From Synergistaceae bacterium (GTDB taxonomy: Bacteria > Synergistota > Synergistia > Synergistales > Aminobacteriaceae), in assembly GCA_017451025.1 (NCBI GenBank), contig JAFSSM010000010.1, positions 37,571 to 101,570 on the forward strand: a stretch of 64,000 nucleotides of DNA, in the 5' to 3' direction. Positions within the stretch are counted from its first letter, which is position 1; every line of letters begins with the position of its first letter. The position numbers were made by a program, and so were the translations under genes. Below the pieces are notes generated by a model. It did no database searches. It was given only the letters and a program-made list of their open reading frames with translations, and was not told the DNA's origin. Shown piece after piece: positions 1 to 8,623 of the stretch.

Positions 1-594
1 CTTAGCATTGACATCAGCTCCTGCTGCAATCAAGGCATTAACGACTTCGTAAGAAGCGCGAGAACGGTGGCCGAGAGCTTTCATCAAGACTGTATTATTT
101 TCATCGTCCCTAGCGTTGACATCAGCTCCTGCCTTCACGAGTAGACTGACTACATCAGGATAATTCATGTCGCTATAAGCCTCCTCTAACAGAAATATTC
201 TGCTGACGTATGCTCCTGCATCAATGAGCGTCTGAACTACTTCAGGAGTGTTATTCTGGGCCGCGTAAACTAGAGCAGTGTTACCCTCATAATCTTTAGC
301 GTGTACATACTCTCCGGCTTGAAGTAGCTTCTTAATGTCAGAAGATGTTCCATGTTTAGCAGCGTCCATAAGAACAGTAACTGAGGCTATTTGCATCCTA
401 TTTTCAAATTCGGTCTGTACCCTAGCCTCGATTTCAGCCTCAAATTCAGCTTCCTGCTCCAATTGCTCGTAATACATTTCTCGGACAACTTCGTCCATTC
501 CCTCTAAAGCTGGATTAGTATAGTAAGAGGCAAATACAGGCTCAAAGGTAAACAGCACCATTATCAGCTCCAAATAGACAGCGCACTTCTTCAT
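1..594 (-). CDS. Secreted ankyrin-repeat protein, 3' end beyond window
   Basis: The frame opens at ATG 594-592 and stays open to base 1, giving 198 residues of an incomplete protein. The first 22 residues form a signal peptide (MKK, hydrophobic stretch, then VFA just before SYYT), so the product is exported. Residues about 35-65 are Glu-rich and probably helical. From about residue 75 there are ankyrin repeats, with LLQAGEYVHAKD, TLIDAGAYVS, LLVKAGADVNARD and ALIAAGADVNAK marking successive units. Ankyrin repeats bind proteins; the partner is unknown. It lies 4 bases downstream of the HdeD-like gene, apparently the last gene of a pncA-HAD/HAD/HdeD/ankyrin operon. Unlike the ankyrin proteins at 38-44 kb it carries an export signal. 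Confidence 0.85.
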   Translation of the reverse strand, partial: MKKCAVYLELIMVLFTFEPVFASYYTNPALEGMDEVVREMYYEQLEQEAEFEAEIEARVQTEFENRMQIASVTVLMDAAKHGTSSDIKKLLQAGEYVHAKDYEGNTALVYAAQNNTPEVVQTLIDAGAYVSRIFLLEEAYSDMNYPDVVSLLVKAGADVNARDDENNTVLMKALGHRSRASYEVVNALIAAGADVNAK

Positions 595-598
595 GGCA

Positions 599-1105
599 TT
601 ACAGCATTAAGAAGCCTTCCAATACCGTCAACACTCCTGACGCTATGAACGATCCTCCCAGAATCATCGTCAGTATAACCGAGAGCGATACGTTCAGCGG
701 AGAAGCAAACACCAGTCCTCCCAAAGCAATTAGGGCTATCCCGTTGATGAGCATTAACCACCAGCCTTTTCCCCCAGCTCCTCCAAACCACAACGACATA
801 CCGATTCGCGAAAATCCCGTGCAGATAAACCACAGCCCTATCACGAACGGAATAATCAGTGCCGTAATTCCCGGCTGGACTATCATGTACACTCCCATCA
901 CAAAGTCCAGAAGTCCGAGCAGTATAAACCTCTTCAGTCCGAAGAAGTAGAACGCGCTGAAGTAGTTTATTCCTGATGCGAGCAGGCCAAGCCCGATAAA
1001 GAACCCGACCGTCATCAATGCATCAACAGGATACCTCATTGCGAGCCCCCCAAGAACGACAAGAATAATCCCCGTAATAATATAGTTTGTGCGAAAATTC
1101 CTCAT
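599..1105 (-). CDS. HdeD-family (DUF308) membrane protein
   Basis: A 168-residue protein almost entirely made of about six hydrophobic helices with short loops, matching the HdeD/DUF308 family in length and pattern: the N-terminal ITGIILVVLGGLAMRYP and the repeated 'G..F..SG.......F' helix pairs. HdeD proteins are inner-membrane proteins linked to acid or stress resistance in enterobacteria; their biochemistry is unclear and the role here is inferred only from family. Its start overlaps the end of the upstream HAD gene (ATGA), so the two are probably translationally coupled. Confidence 0.75.
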   Translation of the reverse strand: MRNFRTNYIITGIILVVLGGLAMRYPVDALMTVGFFIGLGLLASGINYFSAFYFFGLKRFILLGLLDFVMGVYMIVQPGITALIIPFVIGLWFICTGFSRIGMSLWFGGAGGKGWWLMLINGIALIALGGLVFASPLNVSLSVILTMILGGSFIASGVLTVLEGFLML

Positions 1106-1713
1106 GATCTGCCCTCCTCAAGCATTGCGTTCAATTCCTGCTGTGTCTGCGCCAGCGTTACGAACTGTATTGCGTTGAACCCGAAATCATGCCCGGCCTT
1201 CACGTTGCGCTCCAGGTCATCGATGAACACACACTCCGAAGGATTCAGGCTGAATTTGTCGGCTATGCACTGGTAGATTCTGCGGTCTGGTTTGATGAGC
1301 TTAACATCACACGAGAACACTCCGCCATCCAGAAGCGGCAGGAAGTCTAATACGCCGGGATTCTTGGCCATAACGTAGCGTGAGTAGTTCGACAGATAGA
1401 GAAGCCTGTACCCTCTGGCCTTGAGGTCAGCGAGCCACAACGGAGTCGCCGGACGTTTTTTGAGGGTGTCGCCGACGTTCTCGAAGACTTTGCGGAGTTC
1501 TGCTTCGCGTTCGGGAGCATGAGCAATTATCGACGCGAAGACCTCTTCGGGTTCATCACCAGCGTCTAATCTGTCCCAGCGTCTATTTCCCCAAACTGCC
1601 GCGTCAAGTTCATCAATCAGTTCTTCGCGGCCCGGAAACATCCTGTGAATGAAGCCGTCCCAGTCAAAATCGATCAGCACTCCGCCTATGTCGAAGATTA
1701 TCGTGCTAATCAT
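1102..1713 (-). CDS. HAD-superfamily hydrolase, subfamily IA
   Basis: 203 residues with the full set of HAD motifs: nucleophile loop FDIGG at residues 7-11 (Asp8), motif II LSNYS near residue 108, the Lys of the LIKPDRR segment, and motif IV IDDLERN near residue 165. The cap is the small helical type of the YihX/HAD-IA group, whose members dephosphorylate small sugar or nucleotide phosphates; the substrate cannot be read from sequence. Its start overlaps the end of the upstream nicotinamidase fusion, whose C-terminal half is a clear paralogue of this protein: both share a WGNR motif, an APERE motif and an SNYS motif in the same order. Confidence 0.85.
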   Translation of the reverse strand: MISTIIFDIGGVLIDFDWDGFIHRMFPGREELIDELDAAVWGNRRWDRLDAGDEPEEVFASIIAHAPEREAELRKVFENVGDTLKKRPATPLWLADLKARGYRLLYLSNYSRYVMAKNPGVLDFLPLLDGGVFSCDVKLIKPDRRIYQCIADKFSLNPSECVFIDDLERNVKAGHDFGFNAIQFVTLAQTQQELNAMLEEGRS

Positions 1714-2773
1714 GAACGTCTACCTTCACGAGCATCCGGCTCAATGCTTTGCGCAGGTGGTTAATATCCGGTGAAGGCAATGTGCGGAATCCTGCGGCCT
1801 CTGCGGCTCTGCAGGTATCTTCATCTGCGGCAAACAGAGACTCCTGCGGAACAATCCCCGCAATGTTTTCCGGAGCTTGGGGCTTGACGAACTCGACAGC
1901 ATCGGTGTCAATGCTGTAATTTGACATCAGCACAACCCTGTAGCCGCTTTCCTTTAACGTGGGGATATTCGAGGGGACAGCCGGGTGCTTGCCGATACGT
2001 CCAAACGCATCACGTATCTCCTGCTCGCGTTCTGGTGCGGCAGATATTGCGGCTGTCATGAGTTTTGCAGGGTCTCCGGAGAAGCGGTTTCCCCATGCTG
2101 AATCGATGATGCTGTTAATCAGGCTGTTCTCGTCAAACAGCTTCTTCATAGCATCATGGCAGCAGGAACCTATCGCCCAATCACCAAAGTGTTCTCCGAG
2201 AATTATTGCCTTGATTTTGTCCGCATCCGCTCCAAGTGCAGACAGCTCTGCAATGGTTTTCTTGTGGCCTTCTCCGTCAACCCAGCCCAGCATGGACGCA
2301 GATACATCGATATTCCGCCAGGATGCTACAAACTCTAACACAGTTTCCTTGACGCAGAACTCCGTAGCTATTCCGCAGATAAGCACGTCTTGCCCGAGCA
2401 CTTGGCTCAAATCATCTCCTTCAATGTTTCTGGCCCGGAAAGCGGAGTATTCCTCGATAGCGTCATAAGTGCCCTTTCGGTAGATGTTCGATTCACTGGG
2501 ACGCTGTTCTGGGTTCTTGATGTCAGTTGTGAATGCGCTGTGAAGTTCCGCACCGTGAGTCCCTGCCTGGCAGTGAACCGGCCAAGTCCCGCCGTTGGGA
2601 ATGTAGCTGCAATGTTTAGGGCCGTGCCAGTCCGCAGAGTAGAACACGCGAGCGTCAGGATGTGCGTTGATGTACCTGATGATGTTTTTCACGGCTTCCT
2701 CTGCGTGTGCACAGGCCAGAGTTCCGTCAATGAAGTCGTATTGGCAGTCCACAACCAAAATATCTTTCGTCAT
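1706..2773 (-). CDS. Nicotinamidase-like amidase fused to a degenerate HAD domain
   Basis: 355 residues in two parts. Residues 1-195 are an isochorismatase-fold nicotinamidase: Asp9 (LVVDCQYDF), metal-binding Asp48 and His50 (SADWH), Lys100 (RKGTYD) and nucleophile Cys140 (GIATEFCVKET) are all present, predicting conversion of nicotinamide to nicotinate for NAD salvage. Residues about 222-355 resemble the HAD protein encoded next (AWGNR, AAPERE, VVLMSNYS), but the nucleophile DxG loop and the IDD motif of HAD enzymes are missing, so this half should be catalytically dead. ATG 2773 follows a good ribosome site (AAAGGAGAA). Nicotinate made here could feed NAD synthesis; cobT, which makes nicotinate as by-product, lies just upstream. 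The HAD half could be regulatory or a scaffold. Confidence 0.85.
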   Translation of the reverse strand: MTKDILVVDCQYDFIDGTLACAHAEEAVKNIIRYINAHPDARVFYSADWHGPKHCSYIPNGGTWPVHCQAGTHGAELHSAFTTDIKNPEQRPSESNIYRKGTYDAIEEYSAFRARNIEGDDLSQVLGQDVLICGIATEFCVKETVLEFVASWRNIDVSASMLGWVDGEGHKKTIAELSALGADADKIKAIILGEHFGDWAIGSCCHDAMKKLFDENSLINSIIDSAWGNRFSGDPAKLMTAAISAAPEREQEIRDAFGRIGKHPAVPSNIPTLKESGYRVVLMSNYSIDTDAVEFVKPQAPENIAGIVPQESLFAADEDTCRAAEAAGFRTLPSPDINHLRKALSRMLVKVDVHD

Positions 2774-3075
2774 AATGAAAATTTCTCCTTTCTTTCTGCT
2801 ACAATACTTTTGGCCTTTAATGAGTCAGGTTTGGGGAGTTAGCTGAACTAATCGTTTCAGTTCGTAAAATCCTGAACGTACATAAGACTTTAACACACAG
2901 TTAGGCGTTCTGTAAAAACGGATTATACAAGTAAGCGGATAACCTGCGAATGGTTTACCGGGTAGAAGCTGAAGCAAACCAGCTCAGGCGAATAAGAGCA
3001 CATTGATGCTAAACTTCTCCTGAAGTCGTGTAACAAAGACAGTTTGCACTGGCAGTCCACAACTTTTTTCTCCCT
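2774..3075. other. 302-base intergenic stretch between cobT and the nicotinamidase gene
   Basis: No convincing ORF on either strand. The stretch separates the end of cobT from the start of the nicotinamidase fusion, both read on the minus strand, so it presumably holds the cobT terminator and a promoter for the downstream operon. It contains several short purine-rich and repeat-like runs and could be the relic of a mobile element or a structured RNA, but I could not match it to a known family. Confidence 0.4.
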
Positions 3076-4116
3076 TCATAATAATTCATCGAAATTCCCC
3101 ATGCCGTTAATTATAGCTAGTGCGTTATCAATTATATTCATCATAATTGCACAGCCTGTTCCTTCACCCAGACGCATACCCAGTTTCAGCGGAGCTTCGA
3201 GGTTCATGAATTTTGCGGCCCTGGAGTATGCAGGCTCAGGAGATTCGTGCGACGCAAACATGTACTCGCGCGTTATAGGCTCAAGCATGTACGCCATCAA
3301 TGCCCCTGCAATCGAGATTACGCCGTCGATAATCACAGGGACATGATACGCCGCTCCTCCGAGAAACACTCCGGTCATTGCGGCAATGTCCAGCCCTCCG
3401 ACACACGAAAGTATGTTTACGGGGTCAGTGAGGCTCTCCGAGTGAAGAGCAAGTGCCTCGAGAATCACTCTCTGTTTCCGCGCGAAAGCCTCGTCATCGA
3501 GTCCTGCGCCCCTGCCGACAAGCGAAGCATCCCGTGAGCCAGTTCCTGCCATAATGCACGCACACGCAGGAGTGGTGTTTCCCATTCCGACCTCTCCTGT
3601 GCCGATAAGGCTAACTCCCTCTAACTTGGCCTGATGCACAAGTTCCGCGCCGAACAGGATAACTTCTTCGGTGAGAGTTAGGGGCATTGCGCGGCCATGA
3701 AGGAAGTTTGCGGTTCCTTCCGGAAGAAATTTGCGGGTGATGATGTTTTTGTGAGGAACTAGCTCCTTTACGCCTAAGTCATATATGCGCAAATCTGCTC
3801 CTGCCTGACGCGCAAGAACATTTATCCCGCCGTCCTGAGTCTCTGCGTAGACGCGCATTAATTTCCGCGTGAAATCCTGCGGCGATGAACACACTCCCTC
3901 AGAGTAAATTCCGTGATCTGACCCGAACAGGAATATAGCTTTGCGGGTGAGAGTATTGCGTGGTTTTCCGGTTATGCCTGAGACTCGAATCGCAATGTTC
4001 TCAAGATGTCCGAGACTGCCCTGCGGTTTCACGAACGATTCCAGCAGGTTCTTGGCCTGAAGCATTGCGTTAGAGTCAGGCTTAGTGATAGAGCGCAGTA
4101 TTTCCTGAAGATTCAT
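3076..4116 (-). CDS. cobT: Nicotinate-nucleotide--dimethylbenzimidazole phosphoribosyltransferase
   Basis: 346 residues, the usual CobT length. The protein transfers ribose phosphate from nicotinate mononucleotide to 5,6-dimethylbenzimidazole (or a related base) to make the lower ligand of cobalamin. Family marks are the phosphate-binding GTGEVGMGNTTPA segment in the middle and the C-terminal LGEGTGCA segment carrying the catalytic Glu (residue 318). The N-terminal KPQGSLGHLE segment is also typical. Start ATG 4116 has an appropriately spaced CAGGAG. It follows the RecO-like gene by 13 bases and is likely cotranscribed with it. No other cob gene is in the window, so it may serve cobamide salvage or remodelling. 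Confidence 0.95.
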   Translation of the reverse strand: MNLQEILRSITKPDSNAMLQAKNLLESFVKPQGSLGHLENIAIRVSGITGKPRNTLTRKAIFLFGSDHGIYSEGVCSSPQDFTRKLMRVYAETQDGGINVLARQAGADLRIYDLGVKELVPHKNIITRKFLPEGTANFLHGRAMPLTLTEEVILFGAELVHQAKLEGVSLIGTGEVGMGNTTPACACIMAGTGSRDASLVGRGAGLDDEAFARKQRVILEALALHSESLTDPVNILSCVGGLDIAAMTGVFLGGAAYHVPVIIDGVISIAGALMAYMLEPITREYMFASHESPEPAYSRAAKFMNLEAPLKLGMRLGEGTGCAIMMNIIDNALAIINGMGNFDELL

Positions 4117-4129
4117 GATGACTCCTGAA

Positions 4130-4759
4130 TTATGTTTCGTTGAAGAAGTTTAGTGCGAGTTCTGATGCTACCTTAAAGATATTTTCCCGAATATTTGGTG
4201 ATAGCCTGCTGTTGAATAGAGCGATTATACCTTTGTACGTGAGAGCTGCTACCTGTGAGAGAAGTATTATTTCTTCCTGAGAGAAGCCCTTTGCGGTGTG
4301 AAATGGTTCGAGTTCCGGAGCGAGTCCCCATTCTTCGAGCCAGAGGCGCAAAAATCTCCATTTAGCGGCTTCGGCCGGGACAACAGGAACGGTGAGCAGC
4401 TTCATGCACCAGTATAAATTCGTCAGCAGAGAGTCGTCCGGCTGTTCTGGGATAAGGTATTTTCTGAGATATTGAGAGCAAAGCATTGCGGCGACAATCG
4501 AGTCTCTGCGGCAGCGAATGTGCAGCATGTCGTCTTTGATGTCTGCCTCGAAGAGAAAGTAGCCTTTTCCCCTCGCCGTCTTCTGGAAGGCAAAATATCC
4601 CCACACGAACGGCTCAGAATCGCCAAGCATATTTTTGGAGGAAACGTTCACGATGCCTTCTCCCTCGAGGAATAGCGTACTCCAGAGGCGGTCTTCGCTG
4701 ACAGTTTTTCGCCAGAGCACTACGCCCTTGCGTGTCGGGAAAGGCTCACCTCTGAACAT
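4130..4759 (-). CDS. RecO-like protein lacking the zinc finger
   Basis: 209 residues. ATG 4759 is chosen over an upstream in-frame ATG at 4792 because AGGAGG precedes it at good spacing. The N-terminal part (KGVVLWRKTVSEDRLWSTLF) fits the OB-fold opening of RecO, a DNA-annealing and RecF-pathway loading protein, and the helical C-terminal part (LRLWLEEWGLAPELEP) fits the RecO helical domain just before the point where the CxxC zinc finger normally stands. No such cysteine cluster is present. The assignment rests on pattern similarity and is moderate; it could be a divergent RecO or an unrelated protein. Confidence 0.5.
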   Translation of the reverse strand: MFRGEPFPTRKGVVLWRKTVSEDRLWSTLFLEGEGIVNVSSKNMLGDSEPFVWGYFAFQKTARGKGYFLFEADIKDDMLHIRCRRDSIVAAMLCSQYLRKYLIPEQPDDSLLTNLYWCMKLLTVPVVPAEAAKWRFLRLWLEEWGLAPELEPFHTAKGFSQEEIILLSQVAALTYKGIIALFNSRLSPNIRENIFKVASELALNFFNET

Positions 4760-4824
4760 GACAGACCTCCTAAAGATATTTGGGATGTGCAAATTATATC
4801 CTACATTCAGAATGAAAAGCTAAG

Positions 4825-5529
4825 TTATTTGCGTGAATTATGGATAGTTTTCTTGATGTGAGGTTCTATTTCTGTCCGGAACAGCCAAAATCCCCAGTCT
4901 ATGCCCCCAAATGGTACTCTGCTTCTTCCTCTGCTTTTTCTCTCTGCGGTAAGTTTCTTGAGCTTGCTGTTCATGCCGAGAGCCTGCCACTCGGATACGT
5001 ACAGGGACATAAAGCCGCGTTTCCGGGCTTCGATGCTTTTTGCGCCGTCAGTATTTGCGAGAATGCTGAACGGTATAATGTCCTTCTTGCCCAGCATGAA
5101 TTGCATTGCATCCGACAATTCAGAGACATCAAGCGTACCCGCCTCCATCTGCCGAAGCACTATCGGGCTAATCTGCTTCTCGTCCGCAAAGTCCTCGTTA
5201 ATCCTAACGCAGGATAACCCCTTCTCCTTCTAGCCCGGCGCAAAATACACCGTCCCAATGAATAAATTAGCCGCCCAACCATAACGCGGAGTGTGTTCCT
5301 TCGCAAGGTCAAAGTACTTCACAGCCTCATCACGAATCTCCTCCGTAACTTTTCCGTCCTTCAGCAAACTTGTCCAGGCACTTGCGGCCTTACGTTCCCA
5401 CAATTCTTGATTCATGTCTCCGCGAATTACGTCCATGATGTCAGATTCGGGCCATATGTTCCCAAGATTGAGTCTGTCCTGCTCTGTCCTGCGTGGAGAG
5501 TATACGGTTAATAGAGACTGTCTCCACAT
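4825..5529 (-). pseudogene. Unknown protein gene interrupted by an in-frame TAG
   Basis: Two open stretches, 5529-5233 and 5229-4825, lie in the same reading frame and are separated only by the TAG at 5232-5230. Together they would encode about 234 residues. The sequence straight after the stop (KEKGLSCVRINEDF, then ISPIVLRQMEAGTLDVSEL) reads like ordinary soluble protein, and no convincing start codon sits right after the stop; GTG 5160 is the nearest. The likeliest reading is a nonsense mutation of CAG or a similar codon. I do not recognise the family. The true start near 5529 is uncertain because a second frame is open there too. Confidence 0.55.
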
Positions 5530-5616
5530 TCAGGGCAGCCATTATGCGAGGCACACCGTGAACAAAAATTTAGTCGAGCTGACCACAACGCAACGCAAAA
5601 ATTTTCCCGCTAATTA

Positions 5617-5625
5617 CGCTATAAT
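5617..5625 (+). promoter_or_regulatory. Possible -10 element upstream of rnfC
   Basis: A perfect TATAAT at 5620-5625 lies 57 bases before the rnfC start, in the A+T-rich gap after the broken gene. No good -35 hexamer stands 16-18 bases upstream, so the assignment is tentative. It would drive the whole rnfCDGEAB operon, since no other gap in that operon exceeds about 16 bases. Confidence 0.35.
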
Positions 5626-5681
5626 TACGGCATTCACATTTTTCAAATACAATCTATTTTTGAGGGGAGTGCTGTATCACT

Positions 5682-7040
5682 ATGAACCTGCCAACGTTCT
5701 TGGGCGGAGTCCATCCGCCTGAAGGCAAGTCTCTCACGGAAAATAAGCCTGTAGAAACTCTCAGGCCCACAGACGTGCGGGAGTTCATCTATCCTATGGG
5801 ACTTCACATCGGCGCACCGTGTTCTCCGCTCGTCAAGAAGGGTGATGCTGTTCTTGCAGGGCAGAAAATCGGCGACACTGACGCTTTCGTCTCTGCCCCG
5901 AAGTACTCTGCGGTGTCCGGGACGGTCAAAGCCGTTGAGCCCCGCATGGTCTACACCGGCGCAATGGAGATGTGCGTAGTTGTCGAGAGCGACGGAAAAT
6001 ATACCCCTGCTCCGTCATTGCACGAGGCACTTGGCCGCAAGCCGACACCTGCCGACTACGTGAAGCTGATCCGTGAAGCCGGAATTGTAGGAAGCGGAGG
6101 AGCATGTTTCCCGACACACGTAAAGCTCTCGCCGCCGAAGGATAAGCCCATCAAGCACATAATCGTGAACTCTGCGGAGTGTGAACCGTTCCTGAACTGC
6201 GATAACAGGCTCATGATTGAGAACCCTGACGAAGTGCTGAAAGGGTTAGAGTTCGTGCTTGAGGTATTCCCTGAGGCTGAAGGAGTAATAGCAATCGAGA
6301 ACAACAAAACTGAAGCCATAGCGACGATGACCTCGCACAACAAGAACCCCCGCATTAAGGTTATGCCCTTGCAGGTGAAGTACCCTCAAGGCGCGGAAAA
6401 AATGCTCATCTGGTCGGTAACCGGCAAGGAAGTTCCGTTAGTGCCTGCGCTTCCTGCCGATGTAGGGTGCATTGTGCTGAACACCCGCACAGCCTGGCAG
6501 ATTTGGGCCGCAATCGAGAAGGGGCTTCCTGTTCACGAGCGCATAATCACCGTAACAGGAGACGCAATCGTCGAACCGAAGAACCTGCTGGTTCCGTTGG
6601 GCCTGAATATGAGGGACTTAATCCACGAGTGCGGAGGATTCACTGAGGAGCCGGTGAAGGTAATATCCGGCGGGCCTATGATGGGAATTGCTATGAGGTC
6701 AATAGATGTCCCGGTCGTCAAGGGAACGTCAGGAATCTTAGCCCTCACGAAAAAGTCAGCCTATCTTGCGGAAGAGAGCGCGTGTATCAGGTGCGGGAAA
6801 TGCGTTGAAGTCTGCCCGATGCACTTAGAGCCTACGAGCCTTGACCACGCTGTGAGGCGCAGGGACTACGCGGAGTTTGAGGCACTCGGCGGAATGAACT
6901 GCATAGAGTGCGGAAGCTGTGCGTACACCTGCCCGGCATCGCGTCATCTCGTGCAGAGCTACAAGGATGGCAAAGCTACAGTAACCGCAAACAGGCGCAA
7001 AGCAGCGGCAGAAGCTAAAGCAAAGGCGGAGGCGAAATAA
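5682..7040 (+). CDS. rnfC: Rnf complex subunit C (NADH-side electron input)
   Basis: 452 residues, first gene of a complete rnfCDGEAB operon encoding the ion-pumping ferredoxin:NAD+ oxidoreductase. The N-terminal GGVHPPEGKSLTENKP is the usual RnfC start. The central part has the flavin/NADH-binding fold (GIVGSGGACFPTHVKL). Two 4Fe-4S sites sit at the C-terminus: CIRCGKCVEVCP from Cys368 and CIECGSCAYTCP from Cys407. The tail is Ala/Lys-rich and short compared with the long repeat tails of proteobacterial RnfC. The protein is peripheral on the cytoplasmic face and exchanges electrons with NAD(H). ATG 5682 follows GAGGGGAG. Confidence 0.97.
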   Translation: MNLPTFLGGVHPPEGKSLTENKPVETLRPTDVREFIYPMGLHIGAPCSPLVKKGDAVLAGQKIGDTDAFVSAPKYSAVSGTVKAVEPRMVYTGAMEMCVVVESDGKYTPAPSLHEALGRKPTPADYVKLIREAGIVGSGGACFPTHVKLSPPKDKPIKHIIVNSAECEPFLNCDNRLMIENPDEVLKGLEFVLEVFPEAEGVIAIENNKTEAIATMTSHNKNPRIKVMPLQVKYPQGAEKMLIWSVTGKEVPLVPALPADVGCIVLNTRTAWQIWAAIEKGLPVHERIITVTGDAIVEPKNLLVPLGLNMRDLIHECGGFTEEPVKVISGGPMMGIAMRSIDVPVVKGTSGILALTKKSAYLAEESACIRCGKCVEVCPMHLEPTSLDHAVRRRDYAEFEALGGMNCIECGSCAYTCPASRHLVQSYKDGKATVTANRRKAAAEAKAKAEAK

Positions 7041-7045
7041 TTATC

Positions 7046-8005
7046 ATGGACACGAAATTAACCGTATCAACTTCCCCGCACATACATTCGGAGTTCACTA
7101 CCCGCAACATCATGGGCATGGTGATTTTCGCTCTTGTGCCTGCGGGAATTATGGGAGTGTATTTTCTCGGCCTCCGTTCGCTCGGAGTTATAGCCGCGTG
7201 CATTATTGCCTGTGTCCTCAGCGAATGGGCATGGCAGAAGTTCGTAATGCACACCAAATCCACAATCTGCGACCTCTCGGCTGTGGTTACGGGGCTTCTT
7301 CTTGCGTATAACCTTCCTCCTACGATTCCAATCTGGATGTCTGTAGCAGGGAGCTTGTTTGCGATAATCATCGTCAAGCAGTTCTACGGCGGAATCGGCT
7401 GTAACATCGTCAACCCTGCACTTGCCGCACGCGCAATGATGCTTATATCTTGGCCGACGGCAATGACCACGTGGACGATTAACGGCATATCCGGCGCGAC
7501 TCCCTTAGCCGCAATGAAGGCAGGGACAGTTTCAGGGATGCCCTCGCTGTGGGATTTGCTCACGGGCAACATGGCGGGCTGTATAGGTGAGACTTCATCA
7601 CTGCTCCTGATTCTGGGCGGGGCTTATCTCGTCTGGGAAGGCGTAATCTCCGCGCGCATACCCTTAACGTACATTCTTACGACGGCGATTCTGTCTGCGC
7701 TGTTCAATCACGGCGGCGGCATGTTCCCGATTCACGAGATGCTTACGGGCGGCCTGTTAATCGGAGCTATCTTCATGGCCACCGATTACACAACATCCCC
7801 CATGAGCGAGAAAGGGCAGTACATTTACGCGGCAGGGTGCGCTCTGCTCACGGCGTTAATCAGGACGTGGGGCGGATACCCTGAAGGCGTGTCGTTCTCA
7901 ATCCTCATCATGAATGTTGCTGTGCCGTTAATCGACAAGTACACAGAGCCGCGAGTCTTCGGTGCTCCTAAAAACGGCTACTTCAAGAGAACAGGAGGCA
8001 AATAG
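7046..8005 (+). CDS. rnfD: Rnf complex subunit D (flavinylated membrane subunit)
   Basis: 319 residues with about nine or ten membrane helices. It starts 5 bases after rnfC. The SGATP motif with Thr152 is the site where RnfD/NqrB proteins carry covalently bound FMN, attached by the ApbE flavin transferase (no apbE gene in this window). The C-terminal loops NPALAARAMM and TDYTTSPMSEKGQ are characteristic of the family. In the complex RnfD carries electrons across the membrane and is part of the ion path. Length and order are normal. Confidence 0.97.
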   Translation: MDTKLTVSTSPHIHSEFTTRNIMGMVIFALVPAGIMGVYFLGLRSLGVIAACIIACVLSEWAWQKFVMHTKSTICDLSAVVTGLLLAYNLPPTIPIWMSVAGSLFAIIIVKQFYGGIGCNIVNPALAARAMMLISWPTAMTTWTINGISGATPLAAMKAGTVSGMPSLWDLLTGNMAGCIGETSSLLLILGGAYLVWEGVISARIPLTYILTTAILSALFNHGGGMFPIHEMLTGGLLIGAIFMATDYTTSPMSEKGQYIYAAGCALLTALIRTWGGYPEGVSFSILIMNVAVPLIDKYTEPRVFGAPKNGYFKRTGGK

Positions 8006-8007
8006 CC

Positions 8008-8607
8008 ATGTCTGAAGCTGTAAAGAATAACGACACTGTAACAATGGCCGACTACATCAAGAAGGCCGTACACTTGGGCGGGACATTGCTTGCTGTTACT
8101 GCTGTAACGGGAATAATTCTTGGTGTTGTCGAGCACTACACGAGCGCGGCCATCAAACAGGTTGAGCTTGCGGCCAAGAACGAGGCCTTCAAAAACGTAA
8201 TGCCCATCGCACAGACCTTCGAGGCCATAGACAAGGCAGAAGACGATTTTGTGATAGACATCGTGCAGGGCAAAGACGGCGATAACGTCGTAGGCTGGTG
8301 CATGACCGTTGAGACAAAGAGCTACGGCGGGCCTCTGCAGTTCATTGCGGGCATAACTAAGGACGGCGCAGTGAAGGCAATTAACATTCTGAGCCATTCC
8401 GACACGCCGGGACTGGGAGCAAGGGCAACAGAGCCGGAGTTCTACGGACAGTTCACCGACAAGACAGCTTTACCGTTGAAAGTCGTGAAGAACGGCGTTA
8501 GCAATCCCGACGAGATAGCCGCAATCTCCGGCGCAACAATAACATCAACCGCAGTAACCGACGGAGTGAATGCCGCCGTTGAGTACTGGAGCAAGAATCT
8601 TAAGTAG
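8008..8607 (+). CDS. rnfG: Rnf complex subunit G (periplasmic flavoprotein)
   Basis: 199 residues: one N-terminal membrane helix (residues about 23-45), then a periplasmic FMN-binding domain. The SGATIT motif (Ser174 to Thr179) marks the covalent FMN site, with Thr177 the expected attachment residue. The segment HSDTPGLGARATEPEFYGQF is the conserved FMN-binding domain signature. It begins 2 bases after rnfD. RnfG relays electrons on the outer face between RnfD and the RnfA/E iron site. Confidence 0.97.
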   Translation: MSEAVKNNDTVTMADYIKKAVHLGGTLLAVTAVTGIILGVVEHYTSAAIKQVELAAKNEAFKNVMPIAQTFEAIDKAEDDFVIDIVQGKDGDNVVGWCMTVETKSYGGPLQFIAGITKDGAVKAINILSHSDTPGLGARATEPEFYGQFTDKTALPLKVVKNGVSNPDEIAAISGATITSTAVTDGVNAAVEYWSKNLK

Positions 8608-8623
8608 AAGGGGGCTGTGTAAA

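Noticed and set aside
599..833. Overlapping minus-strand ORF and plus-strand ORF across the HdeD gene
   Set aside because: They are shadows; the HdeD frame has membrane-protein pattern, coupling and family match.
2820..3060. Possible IS605/TnpB 3' end or omega-RNA
   Set aside because: The phrase of purine-rich repeats resembles such ends, but no TnpB coding remnant or palindromic end could be identified.
4117..4129. Cobalamin riboswitch ahead of cobT
   Set aside because: cobT follows the RecO-like gene by 13 bases and no B12-box-like sequence was found before that gene.
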